From contig JADJNS010000003.1 in NCBI GenBank assembly GCA_016714225.1, forward strand, positions 620,001-684,000: a DNA stretch of 64,000 nucleotides, read 5' to 3'. The notes below the pieces were generated by a model. That model did not search any database, had not been told where the DNA came from, and saw only the letters and a list, made by a program, of their open reading frames with translations. This document shows, in pieces, positions 18,869 through 26,768 of the stretch. The translations under genes and the position numbers were made by a program. Origin of the DNA: Archangiaceae bacterium. Lineage in GTDB: Bacteria > Myxococcota > Myxococcia > Myxococcales > Myxococcaceae. Within the stretch, counting starts at the first letter, position 1. Each line of letters opens with the position of its first letter.

Positions 18869-19192
18869 ATGGGGAAGCCCGAGCGCCGCTCCGAGGCACG
18901 CAAGTCGGTGAACCGGGAGTTCGCCTCGGTCGACGAGTTCATCGCCGAGTACGTCACCAACCTCTCGCGCAGCGGCGTGTTCATCAAGTCCGACGAGCCG
19001 CTGCCGGTCGGCACCCGGGTGAACCTCAAGTTCACCGTGATCATGGACGAGCTCGAGACCATCGAGGGCATCGGCGAGGTGGTCCGCGCCGTTCACCCCG
19101 GTGAGGGGCCCACTCCCGGCATGGGCGTGGTGTTCATCGAGCTCAGCTCGGTGTCGCGCCAGCTGGTCGAGAAGATTCTGGTGCGGCGCTGA
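18869..19192 (+). CDS. PilZ-type protein (Myxococcus paralogous domain)
   Basis: The 107-residue protein is a single domain with EYVTNLSRSGVFIKSDEP, PLPVGTRVNLKF and TPGMGVVFIELS, matching the PilZ variant known as TIGR02266, first defined as a paralogous domain of Myxococcus xanthus. Canonical PilZ binds cyclic-di-GMP through RxxxR and (D/N)xSxxG; here the N-terminal arginine motif is weak (RRSEAR) and the second is NLSRSG, so c-di-GMP binding is uncertain. It starts four bases after rng and is followed one base later by the BrkB gene, so all three may be one transcript. Confidence 0.88.
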   Translation: MGKPERRSEARKSVNREFASVDEFIAEYVTNLSRSGVFIKSDEPLPVGTRVNLKFTVIMDELETIEGIGEVVRAVHPGEGPTPGMGVVFIELSSVSRQLVEKILVRR

Positions 19193-19193
19193 C

Positions 19194-20450
19194 GTGAGCT
19201 GGAGCGACACGCGGCTCGGCCGCTTCTTCGCCGATACCGTGCGCGCCACCCGGGGTCTGGTGCACTCGTTTCGCGGCGAGTCGATCGCGCTGCGTGCCGG
19301 CAACCTGACCTTCATCACCATCACGTCGCTGATACCGCTGGTGGGTGTGGCCCTGGCGCTCTTGCAGTTCTTCAAGCAGCGCGAGCTCGAGGCCCTGCTC
19401 AAGGGGTTCGTCAGAGACCTGCTGCAGCCGGGGGTGCGTGAAGCGTCGGACCAGCTGGTGAACACCTTCGTCAGCTCGGCGGGCTCACGCATCACCGGCG
19501 GCCTTTCGTTCGCGATTCTGCTGTTCTCGGCCGGGCTGTTGCTGCGCCACCTCGACGCGTCGCTCAACGAGGTGTGGGCCGTGACCCGGAGACGGCCGAT
19601 TCTGGTGAGCGTCGGGCTCTACGCCGGGCTGCTGCTGGTGGGGCCGCTGGTGATCGCCGCCACGCTCGCGGGTACGCGCGGCATTCGCACGCTGATCGAA
19701 GCGCTCAACCTGCCGTACTCGGCGCAGGTGCTGGTGCTGGGCAGCACCGTCGCGGCGATGGTCTCATTGACGCTGCTCTACAAGCTGGCCCCGCATGCGC
19801 CGGTGCGCTGGCGCTCGGCGGCCGCCGGGGGCCTGTTGGCCGGCGTGGCGTGGGACGTGGCGCGGCACAGCTACAGCGGCATCGCCACCCTGGCCTTCTC
19901 GGCCAACCCCGTCTACGGCTCGCTCGGCATCGCGCCGTTGTTCTTGATGTGGTTGTACGTCTCGTGGTCGGTGGTGCTCTTCGGAGCCCGGCTCGCATAC
20001 GCGGTCGAGCACGCCGGCTTTCGCGGCAGCTTCATGGACATTCTCGCCCACCCCCGGGTGCGCGAGCTCATTGCCGCGCGGGTCGCGCAGATCGCCGCGC
20101 GGGCGTTCTTGAGCAACGCCCCGGCTCCGACCAGCCGCCAGGTCGCCGCGCTGCTCTCGGTGCCGGCGCAGACCGTCGACGAGGTGGTGCACCGGCTCGA
20201 GCTCGCCGGTCTGCTCAAGGTCGAGAAGAAGGGCGAGCTCAAACCTTCGAGAGACCCTTCGCTGCTCACCCTGGCCGACGTGTCGACCGCGGTCGGCGGA
20301 GTGGTCACCGCCGGCGAAAACCCCGCCAAGGGAAGGGCCGCCGACTTCGCCGAATTCGAACAGCTGTTCAAGGCAGTCGACAACGCAAGTGTCGAGAAAC
20401 TCAGCCAAATTTCTTGGACGACCATCGCCAATGGGGTGCCGCGAGGGTGA
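19194..20450 (+). CDS. YihY/BrkB family membrane protein
   Basis: GTG 19194 gives a 418-residue protein. Six hydrophobic helices lie between about residues 30 and 280, including AGNLTFITITSLIPLVGVAL near the start and YGSLGIAPLFLMWLYVSWS later, the conserved core of the BrkB/YihY family (once misannotated as ribonuclease BN). A C-terminal cytoplasmic region of about 110 residues resembles a winged helix (SRQVAALLSVPAQTVDEVVH), as in many longer members. The substrate is unknown. It follows the PilZ gene with one base between stop and start. Confidence 0.88.
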   Translation: MSWSDTRLGRFFADTVRATRGLVHSFRGESIALRAGNLTFITITSLIPLVGVALALLQFFKQRELEALLKGFVRDLLQPGVREASDQLVNTFVSSAGSRITGGLSFAILLFSAGLLLRHLDASLNEVWAVTRRRPILVSVGLYAGLLLVGPLVIAATLAGTRGIRTLIEALNLPYSAQVLVLGSTVAAMVSLTLLYKLAPHAPVRWRSAAAGGLLAGVAWDVARHSYSGIATLAFSANPVYGSLGIAPLFLMWLYVSWSVVLFGARLAYAVEHAGFRGSFMDILAHPRVRELIAARVAQIAARAFLSNAPAPTSRQVAALLSVPAQTVDEVVHRLELAGLLKVEKKGELKPSRDPSLLTLADVSTAVGGVVTAGENPAKGRAADFAEFEQLFKAVDNASVEKLSQISWTTIANGVPRG

Positions 20451-20456
20451 AAATTC

Positions 20457-20474
20457 CCCAGCATTCTTGCTGGG
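20457..20474 (+). terminator. Possible hairpin terminator after BrkB gene
   Basis: CCCAGCA-TTCT-TGCTGGG forms a 7-base-pair stem with a four-base loop, six bases after the stop at 20450. The outer ATTC/GAAT bases can extend it. The following TTGAATTAATT is T-rich but not a clean run, so this is a weak terminator candidate. It overlaps a possible promoter for the next gene. Confidence 0.4.
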
Positions 20475-20494
20475 TTGAATTAATTGAGTAGAAT
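20467..20494 (+). promoter_or_regulatory. Candidate sigma-70 promoter for the IHF/HU gene
   Basis: TTGCTG (20467-20472) and TAGAAT (20489-20494) are separated by 16 bases in the only AT-rich patch of the region. A start near 20500 would leave a leader of about 24 bases holding AGAGGGGG (20510-20517) ahead of ATG 20524. This is a pattern match only; the -35 element sits inside the hairpin above. Confidence 0.35.
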
Positions 20495-20523
20495 CGATGC
20501 ATTCCCTCAGAGGGGGCTGCTCC

Positions 20524-20847
20524 ATGCTCAAGTCCGATTTGGTCAACGTTCTGGTGGCAAAACGCGGTGTGACGCAGAAGCAAGCGGAAGCCACCATCGA
20601 AACCATCTTCGATTCGATGAAAGACGCGCTGGTGCGCGGCGAGAACATCGAGATTCGGGGGCTGGGTGCCTTCCACGTGAAGCACTACGAGGGCTACCAG
20701 GGGCGCAACCCCAAGACCGGTGAGGTGATTCCGGTGAAGCCCAAGCGGGGCCTGCTGTTCCGCACCGGCAAAGAGCTGCGCGACCGCGTCAATCGCGGCA
20801 ACGAAGGCAGCTCGCCCGCCGGCGGTTCCGCTCCGACCGGTATCTAG
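20524..20847 (+). CDS. ihfB: IHF-beta-like nucleoid protein
   Basis: Histone-like DNABII proteins bend DNA in the minor groove. The 107-residue protein has the dimerisation half LKSDLVNVLVAKRG...ATIETIFDSMKDALVRGE, the IEIRGLGAFHVKHYEG strand, the intercalating GRNPKTGE tip and LLFRTGKELRDRVN, closer to IhfB than to HU. A Ser/Gly/Pro-rich tail of about 15 residues extends beyond the usual end. ATG 20524 is chosen over the upstream in-frame ATG 20497 because the family starts at MxKSxLV and AGAGGGGG precedes it. Confidence 0.92.
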   Translation: MLKSDLVNVLVAKRGVTQKQAEATIETIFDSMKDALVRGENIEIRGLGAFHVKHYEGYQGRNPKTGEVIPVKPKRGLLFRTGKELRDRVNRGNEGSSPAGGSAPTGI

Positions 20848-20869
20848 AAGCGCCTCGCGCGCTGAAAGC

Positions 20870-21538
20870 TCAGCGCCTTCGAATGAGCCTCGCCGCCCTG
20901 GGGAGGCTCTCCCAATCGGCCAGCACCGCCTGAACGTTGCGCAGCTGCGCGGCGCTGAGCTGCCGCGAGCTGAGGGTGATTTGGCGGGTGATGGCGACCT
21001 CCCCGGCGCTCCAGCTGACCTGCTGCTCCCACGCGAAGCCGTCGCAGCTCTCGAAGACGTCGTCGAGCGGGCCGAGCTCGAACCCGTCGGGTACGGAGAG
21101 GCGAACGGTCGCGGCCAGTCGGGTGGTGGCGATGGTCGCCGGGCCTTCGCGCCCGAGCACCTCGAGCAGTGGCGCGGCCGCCTGCTCGAGCCAGCGAAAG
21201 AGCGGAATCTCGATGACCGTGGCCTCGCGCTTCACTGCCGACTCGGAGACCACGGTGAAGCAGAGCCGCTGCACCCCACCGGGCCTGCGCTCTTCTTGAA
21301 CATCTCGAAGCCGAGCGATGCCGAGCACCGCGCGAGCCAGCGGTGCCAGCTGCTCCTCCACCGGTTCGAGGACCAGTGCCCCGCTGCGCTCCTGCCTTTC
21401 GTAGAGCGTCGCCGAGCCCAAGCCCGCATCGAACACCACCCGGGTATCGACGGTGAGGGTGCCCTCGAACGCCTCCTCGAACGGGCTCATGGGCAATGGC
21501 GTCGCAGCGAAGAGCAGGCGAACGGTGAGCGCGAGCAT
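20870..21538 (-). CDS. Exported protein of unknown function after sctV
   Basis: The 222-residue protein has a short hydrophobic N-terminus (MLALTVRLLFAATPLP) that could be a signal sequence, then beta-rich sequence and a C-terminal helix (LSAAQLRNVQAVLADWESL). The end loosely resembles DUF3858-type domains but I do not assign it. Its ATG lies four bases after the sctV stop, so it is co-translated with the type III secretion operon and is the last gene of that transcript. Whether it is part of the secretion system is not shown by the sequence. Confidence 0.7.
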   Translation of the reverse strand: MLALTVRLLFAATPLPMSPFEEAFEGTLTVDTRVVFDAGLGSATLYERQERSGALVLEPVEEQLAPLARAVLGIARLRDVQEERRPGGVQRLCFTVVSESAVKREATVIEIPLFRWLEQAAAPLLEVLGREGPATIATTRLAATVRLSVPDGFELGPLDDVFESCDGFAWEQQVSWSAGEVAITRQITLSSRQLSAAQLRNVQAVLADWESLPRAARLIRRR

Positions 21539-21542
21539 GGTC

Positions 21543-23594
21543 TCACCGCCCCACCGGCACCAGACGACCGACGGGCCGCACTTGCAGATCGGGGTCGAGC
21601 TCGGAGTAGGTGAGCACCGCCACCTCGGGAAAGGGGCCCTCGATGAGGCGGCGCAGCGCGCGGCGAATGTCGGGCGACGAGAGCAGCACTGCCTTGCCGT
21701 TGGTGGCGACGCGGCGCACGCCTTCGATGATGGCGCTCACCTGCTGGGGCTCGAGCGCCGCGGTGGTGCCGCCGGCGCGCACCGATTCTTCGACTCCGGG
21801 GTCGACCAGAAACGCGAGCAGCTGACCGTTGCCAGCGGTGTAGCGGTGGCTGAGCTGCCGGCTCAGCGCCTGGCGGCACCTCTCGGCGAGCGCCGCCGCG
21901 TCTCCTTCGGTGCTGGGAGACACCAGCGCCTCGAGAATGGCCTTCAGGTTGCGAATGCTCACGTCCTCGTGGAGCAGGCGCTTGAGCACGTCGGTGAGCA
22001 GCGCCAGCGGCACTTTCTGCAGCGCCTCCTTCACCAGGGCGGGGTAGCGCTTCTCGAGCTGGTCGAGCGAGGCCTGTACCTCTTGCACCCCCAGGAAGCC
22101 CGCCGCCCGGCGCTTGAGGGCGACGTAGACGTGGGCACACAGCGTCTGCGCTGGAGTGCTGAGCCGAATCTGGGCCGCCTCGAGCTGCGCGCGATGCGCG
22201 TCGGGGACAAGGCAGACCCTGGCCCCGGTGATGGGGTCGAGCACCGGCTCGGCGGCGATGGGAAGAAAAGCGAGCTCGTTGACCGGTACCATCGCCAGCA
22301 CGTGACCCATCGCCACCGCGCCGCGCGCGCACGGCACCTCGTCGACCTGCACCAGGTAGCCACCGGTGCCGAGGGGCGCCCCGGTGCGAACCCTGATGCC
22401 GGGCACGCGCACGCCCAGCTCGTGAAAAAGGCGGTCGCGCACCACGGTCAGGTCGTGATTCACGAACTTGCCGCCCTCACGGGTGGTGAGGTCGGCCAGG
22501 TCGATCGCCAGGTCGAGCACCACCGGGGTGACGCCGATCTCGGGCTCAGAGGGCTGCTGCTGCCCCGCTTCGGCGGCGGTCTTGGCGCTGGTCGGCTGCG
22601 GCGGGCGTTGAGCGAGTTGCCTCAGGCCGAAGCCGGCTGCGACCGCGAGGCCGCCGATCGTCACGAAGGTGAGGTGCGGCATACCGGGCATGCACGCCAG
22701 CGCGAAGCAGAGGCCGCCGACGATGAACAGCGCCTTCCACTGCCCGAAGAACTGAGCGCCGATGTCCGACCCGAGCGACGCCTCTTCGGTCTCCGAGGCC
22801 ACCCGGGTGACCACCAGACCGGCCGCCACCGCGATGCAGAGCGAGGGAATCTGCGAGACCAGCCCATCACCGATGGAGATGAGGGCGTAGGTGCCAGCCG
22901 CTTCTGCTGCGCTCATGCCGTTCTGCAGCACGCCGATGGCGATGCCACCCACCAGGTTGATGAGCACGATCACCAGGCCGGCGATCACGTCGCCCTTCAC
23001 GAACTTCATCGCGCCGTCCATCGAGCCGAACAGCTGTGACTCACGCTCGAGCTCGCGGCGCCGGCCGCGCGCCTGGGCCTGGTTGATGGCGCCCGCCCGC
23101 AGGTCAGCGTCGATGGACATCTGCTTGCCGGGCATCGCGTCCAACGTGAAGCGCGCCGAGACCTCGGCGACCCGCTCGGCCCCCTTGGCCACCACGAGAA
23201 ACTGCACCAGGGTGAGGATGGCGAAGATGACCGCGCCCACCACATAGTCGCCGCGCACCACGAACTCGCCGAACGCTTGAATGATGTCGCCGGCGTGACC
23301 CTCTGACAGCGCCAGCCGGGTCGACGAGACGTTCATCGCCAGGCGGAAGAGCGTGGTGATGAGCAGCAGGGTGGGAAACGCCGCCACCTTGAGCGCGTCT
23401 TTGGCGTAGAGCGCCGCGACCAGCAGGGCCAGCGCGGCAGCGAGGTTCAGCGCGATGCCGATGTCGAGCACCCATGGCGGCAGGGGCACGATCATCGCGC
23501 CGACGATCGACGCCATCACCACGGCCAGCACCACGTCTGACGACGACTTGGCCCTGGCGAGCACCTTCTGCACCACCAGCAGGGCAGGGTTCAC
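21543..23594 (-). CDS. sctV: Type III secretion export gate SctV (FlhA family)
   Basis: SctV forms the nonameric export gate in the inner membrane that receives substrates from the ATPase complex. The 683-residue protein has an N-terminal half with eight or so membrane helices and the FHIPEP-type block FRLAMNVSSTRLALSEG near residue 90, followed by MPGKQMSIDADLRAGAI near residue 150. A cytoplasmic domain follows from about residue 330, containing the CESA-type linker start and the four C-terminal subdomains. Its ATG overlaps the sctU stop (ATGA, 23591-23594). It is the most downstream conserved gene of the operon. Confidence 0.95.
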   Translation of the reverse strand: MNPALLVVQKVLARAKSSSDVVLAVVMASIVGAMIVPLPPWVLDIGIALNLAAALALLVAALYAKDALKVAAFPTLLLITTLFRLAMNVSSTRLALSEGHAGDIIQAFGEFVVRGDYVVGAVIFAILTLVQFLVVAKGAERVAEVSARFTLDAMPGKQMSIDADLRAGAINQAQARGRRRELERESQLFGSMDGAMKFVKGDVIAGLVIVLINLVGGIAIGVLQNGMSAAEAAGTYALISIGDGLVSQIPSLCIAVAAGLVVTRVASETEEASLGSDIGAQFFGQWKALFIVGGLCFALACMPGMPHLTFVTIGGLAVAAGFGLRQLAQRPPQPTSAKTAAEAGQQQPSEPEIGVTPVVLDLAIDLADLTTREGGKFVNHDLTVVRDRLFHELGVRVPGIRVRTGAPLGTGGYLVQVDEVPCARGAVAMGHVLAMVPVNELAFLPIAAEPVLDPITGARVCLVPDAHRAQLEAAQIRLSTPAQTLCAHVYVALKRRAAGFLGVQEVQASLDQLEKRYPALVKEALQKVPLALLTDVLKRLLHEDVSIRNLKAILEALVSPSTEGDAAALAERCRQALSRQLSHRYTAGNGQLLAFLVDPGVEESVRAGGTTAALEPQQVSAIIEGVRRVATNGKAVLLSSPDIRRALRRLIEGPFPEVAVLTYSELDPDLQVRPVGRLVPVGR

Positions 23595-24643
23595 GGCGCG
23601 CCGACCTTCTTCCGGCGTTCGTCGGTCTCTTTGCGCTCGAGCGCGACCTTCAAGATCGCTGCGGCCGCCTGGTAGAGCTCTTCGGGCACCTCTTCGCCCA
23701 CGTCGAAGTTCACCAGCGTGCGCGCCAGCGGCACGTCTTTCACGACGGGAATGTCGAGCTCGCCGGCCTGCTTGCGGATCTTCAAGGCGTCCTCCTCGCG
23801 GCCCTTGGCCACGAGGTACGGAGCCTCACACTCCGTCTCGTCGTAGCGCAGGGCCACTGCGATGTGCGTCGGGTTCACCACGATGGCGGTGGCCTTTTGC
23901 ACCCCACGTGCCGGGCCACCTGCCGAGATTTGCTGATGCAGCTGCTTGCGCTTCGCCTTGTGCTGGGGGTCGCCCTCGGAGCTCTTGTGCTCCTGCTTCA
24001 GGTCTTCGCGCGACATCATCAGCTCGCGGCTGTGCTTGCGCCGGGCGAGGGCGTAGTCGCCGGCGCCGAGCAGCAGCAGCACCACGGCTCCCCGGAAGAC
24101 CAGGGGCTCGAGCGCGGCCAGGGCCGCGTTCATCGCCAGCGGCCCGCTGCGGGCGACCGAGGCCGAGACCGAGGCCGCCGCTTCGCGCGCACCGCGCCAC
24201 ATCACCCAGCCGATGACCGCGGTGACCAGCAGCCCCTTGAGCACCTCGACCGCCTGCGAGACGGTGAAGAGGCGGGCGAGCCCCTTGAACGGGTCGATGC
24301 GCTCGAGCTGCGGCGCCACGTGGCCGACGTTGACCTGCAGGCCGGCGGCGGCCAGCGAGACCGTCAGCGAGGCGAGCAGCGCTCCGAGCAGCGGCGCGGC
24401 CGCGACCGCGGCGAGCACCCGCACCGACTCGGCGAGCGCATTGGCCGGCGGCAGGTCGGGAGACGAGAGCAGGTGCGCGGCGAGCGCGTGCAGCTCCGCG
24501 CCAACGTCGGCGAACGAGAAGCCGAGCAGGCCCCCGAACGTCACCGCGGCCGCGTTGAACAGCCGGCTGCGGGCGATCTGCCCCTTCTGGCGGGCTTCGC
24601 GGAGCTTCTGCTCGGACGGCTTCTCGGTCTTCTCGCCGCTCAT
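23591..24643 (-). CDS. sctU: Type III secretion switch protein SctU (FlhB family)
   Basis: SctU is the autocleaving switch that changes substrate class during assembly. The 350-residue protein begins SGEKTEKPSEQKLREARQKG, the classical FlhB/YscU start, has four membrane helices between about residues 30 and 210, a positively charged linker (KQEHKSSEGDPQHKAKRK), and the cleavage motif NPTH near residue 263 within AIVVNPTHIAVALRYD. Autocleavage between N and P is expected from the family. ATG 24643 overlaps the sctT stop. Confidence 0.95.
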   Translation of the reverse strand: MSGEKTEKPSEQKLREARQKGQIARSRLFNAAAVTFGGLLGFSFADVGAELHALAAHLLSSPDLPPANALAESVRVLAAVAAAPLLGALLASLTVSLAAAGLQVNVGHVAPQLERIDPFKGLARLFTVSQAVEVLKGLLVTAVIGWVMWRGAREAAASVSASVARSGPLAMNAALAALEPLVFRGAVVLLLLGAGDYALARRKHSRELMMSREDLKQEHKSSEGDPQHKAKRKQLHQQISAGGPARGVQKATAIVVNPTHIAVALRYDETECEAPYLVAKGREEDALKIRKQAGELDIPVVKDVPLARTLVNFDVGEEVPEELYQAAAAILKVALERKETDERRKKVGAP

Positions 24644-25434
24644 CGGCCGAGCTCGGTCAGCGCTTCGAGCTGGCCCGGAGCCATGGCGACTTCGGCCAGC
24701 AGCCGCTCTGACACCACTCCCAGGCACAACAGCAGCACCGCGGCGCCCGCGACGATCTTCAGTGGCGTACCGATGTCCTGCAGGTTCATCTGCGAGGCGG
24801 CACGCGAGGCCAGCCCCATCGCCGCGTCGACGGCCATCGCCATGGCGGCGATCGGCGCGCCGACCGCGAGCCCGGCGCCGAGCGCGGTGCCCGCCAACCC
24901 CACCACGTGCATCGCCGCAGACTCGGTGTGCACAAAGGCGCCCAGCTTCACCAACGCGAAGCTGTGAAAGAGGCTCTTGAGTATCAACGGCATCACCGTC
25001 CCGCCGGCCACCAGCGCCACCAGCAGCTGGTAGAGGCCGTCGCCGGTGGCCGACTCGCGGCTGCCGGCGTGGGGCAGCGCGGCCTCGGCCGAAGAGCCCC
25101 GGAACAGATCGATGAGCTTGCCGCCCATGCGCGCGGCGTCGAAGGGCAACGATGCGATGAGGCCCAGCGCGATGCCGAACGAGAGCTCGCGCACCACCAG
25201 GGCGGTGAAGGTGAGCGCGTCGAGCACCGGCTCGAGCGGAGCGACGCCTCCGCCGCAGTGCACGCAGAGCGAGAGGGCCAGCACCACGCCGAGCTTCACG
25301 GTGGTGGGGGTCGCGCTGCCACCCAGCACCGGGCACAGGAAGACGATGGGCAACAGCCGCGCCGCGCACAGCGCCACCGCGATGACGTGCGGGGTCAGCG
25401 CCACCAACTGCAGCTGCAGCTCGAGAGGGCTCAC
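24640..25434 (-). CDS. sctT: Type III secretion export component SctT (FliR family)
   Basis: SctT joins SctR and SctS in the helical export-gate pore. The 264-residue protein starts at GTG 25434, forming a GTGA overlap with the sctS stop. It has about seven hydrophobic segments, with CAARLLPIVFLCPVLGG near the N-terminus and FDAARMGGKLIDLFRGSSAE in the middle, both typical of FliR/SctT. It ends with hydrophobic segments and a short tail. Upstream in-frame codons to 25536 lie within sctS and are not used. Confidence 0.93.
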   Translation of the reverse strand: MSPLELQLQLVALTPHVIAVALCAARLLPIVFLCPVLGGSATPTTVKLGVVLALSLCVHCGGGVAPLEPVLDALTFTALVVRELSFGIALGLIASLPFDAARMGGKLIDLFRGSSAEAALPHAGSRESATGDGLYQLLVALVAGGTVMPLILKSLFHSFALVKLGAFVHTESAAMHVVGLAGTALGAGLAVGAPIAAMAMAVDAAMGLASRAASQMNLQDIGTPLKIVAGAAVLLLCLGVVSERLLAEVAMAPGQLEALTELGR

Positions 25435-25700
25435 GCGCTCACCGAGGGCAGGGCGAGCAGCAGCTGGGTGGTGAAGCGGGTCAGCTGGGCGCCGATCCAC
25501 GGAGCGGCGATGACCAGCGCCAGCACCGCGGCGCACAGCTTCGGCACCACCGAGAGGGTGCTCTCCTGAATCTGGGTGGTGGCCTGCAGCAGGCTCATGC
25601 AGAAGCCCACCACCAGGCTCGCGCCGATGGGAGGCAGCGACGCCAGAATCATCAGCAGCAGCGCCTCGCGGGCGAGGCTGAGGAGCATCTGTTGGCCCAT
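25431..25700 (-). CDS. sctS: Type III secretion export component SctS (FliQ family)
   Basis: SctS is the small two-helix hairpin subunit of the export-gate core. The 89-residue protein has LAREALLLMILASLPPIGAS and VVGFCMSLLQATTQIQES, a strong FliQ/SctS signature with the hairpin loop between two helices, then a second helix (VVPKLCAAVLALVIAAPWIG). ATG 25700 shares its first base with the sctR stop (TGATG). GTG 25703 is an alternative two codons of context away. Confidence 0.93.
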   Translation of the reverse strand: MGQQMLLSLAREALLLMILASLPPIGASLVVGFCMSLLQATTQIQESTLSVVPKLCAAVLALVIAAPWIGAQLTRFTTQLLLALPSVSA

Positions 25701-26374
25701 CACCGGTACCCCAGAATGAGGCCGCGCGCGAGCAGCGCCCAGCCGTCGACCGCCACGAACAGCAGCACCTTGAACGGCAGGCTGACCTGGCTGGGCGAGA
25801 GCGTCTGCATGCCCAGCGCGAGCAGCACGTTGGCGATCAACATGTCGAGCACCAGGAAGGGCAGAAAGACGAGGAAGCCGATGGTGAACGCCTCTTTGAG
25901 CTCGGCGATGACGAACGCGGGAACAATCACCGTCAGGTCGTGCTCGGAGACCTGCTCGGCCTGCTCGACGGGCCGCAGCTCGCGCGCCATGTCGAGAAAG
26001 CGCGCCCGCTCGTCGGCGCCGCCGTGCTTCTCGAGAAAGTCGCGCAGCGGCTGCAGGGTCGGGCCGGCCGAGTCGACCAGCTGGTCTCCGTTGGGGTGGA
26101 GCTCGTAGGTCGCCCTGGCCGATGACCAGATCTGCTCGAACACCGGTGCCATCACGTGCGCGCTCAGCACCGCGGCCAGGCCGGTGAGCACGATGGTGGG
26201 GGGCGCCTGCTGGGTGCCCAGCGCCGAGCGGACCAGCGACAGCACCACTGCCATCTTGGAGAAGCTGGTGAGCATCACCACCGCGAACGGCACCAGCGCC
26301 ATCAGCGCCAAGAGGCCCATCATCGGCAAGGGCGAGCCGGCGAACGACGGGTTCAGCTCGGCGGCGGTGTTCAT
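25700..26374 (-). CDS. sctR: Type III secretion export component SctR (FliP family)
   Basis: SctR forms the pentameric core of the export gate. The 224-residue protein shows MLTSFSKMAVVLSLVRSALGTQQ near residue 35 and the C-terminal block AFVIAELKEAFTIGFLVFLPF followed by VLDMLIANVLLALGM and PFKVLLFVAVDGWALL, both diagnostic of FliP/SctR. No long cleavable signal peptide is present, unlike FliP of Escherichia coli. ATG 26374 overlaps the stop of the FliO-like gene (ATGA, 26371-26374). Confidence 0.95.
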   Translation of the reverse strand: MNTAAELNPSFAGSPLPMMGLLALMALVPFAVVMLTSFSKMAVVLSLVRSALGTQQAPPTIVLTGLAAVLSAHVMAPVFEQIWSSARATYELHPNGDQLVDSAGPTLQPLRDFLEKHGGADERARFLDMARELRPVEQAEQVSEHDLTVIVPAFVIAELKEAFTIGFLVFLPFLVLDMLIANVLLALGMQTLSPSQVSLPFKVLLFVAVDGWALLARGLILGYR

Positions 26375-26745
26375 GACACGCTCCGCAGCGCGGCCGAGAA
26401 GCTCGCGCGCGCCCGCTTTCGCGGTGGGCGGCGGCCCGCGGCGGGGTGCACCTCGGCGAAGCCGTCGCCGTGCACCACCAGCAGCGTGCGGCCGTCGACC
26501 TCGACCAGCGCCAGGCCGGTGCGCGGCGAGAGGCCGGTGCGCGCCACGACTGCCAGCCGCGGCTTCTCGGGGCCAGCGCCCCTCGCGCCGCGAGCCTTGA
26601 GCCACCACCACCCCAGGGCGGCGAGGCAGGCGCCGCCGAGCACCAGGCGGGCGAGGCGGGCGGCGTCGAGGCCGCCGACCGCCGCGGCGGCACCGAGCAC
26701 GAGCAGCACAGCTGAAGCGACGAAGACTTTGGTCTTGGGGTTCAT
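26371..26745 (-). CDS. FliO-like protein inside a type III secretion operon
   Basis: The 124-residue protein has two closely spaced hydrophobic stretches near the N-terminus (FVASAVLLVLGAAAAVGG and LVLGGACLAALGWWWL), then a short beta domain PRLAVVARTGLSPRTGLALV with EVDGRTLLVVHGDG and a basic tail. This is the architecture and sequence pattern of flagellar FliO (L-V..R..L.PR..L.LVEV.GR.LL), a chaperone for FliP assembly. It sits exactly between the FliN-like sctQ and the FliP-like sctR, as fliO does in flagellar operons. Injectisomes generally lack FliO, so this is notable. The match is by eye. Confidence 0.75.
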   Translation of the reverse strand: MNPKTKVFVASAVLLVLGAAAAVGGLDAARLARLVLGGACLAALGWWWLKARGARGAGPEKPRLAVVARTGLSPRTGLALVEVDGRTLLVVHGDGFAEVHPAAGRRPPRKRARASFSAALRSVS

Positions 26746-26768
26746 GGGGAGCTGGGACCTTTCGAGAG

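Noticed and set aside
20457..20494. Certain terminator and promoter between BrkB and the IHF gene
   Set aside because: Not rejected outright but lowered: the hairpin lacks a clean T-run, and the -35 box overlaps it. Kept at low confidence only.
25431..26693. A minus-strand open frame of 420 codons covering sctS and the sctR region
   Set aside because: Only its last 89 codons (sctS) carry type III motifs; the rest is the wrong frame of sctR and the FliO-like gene.
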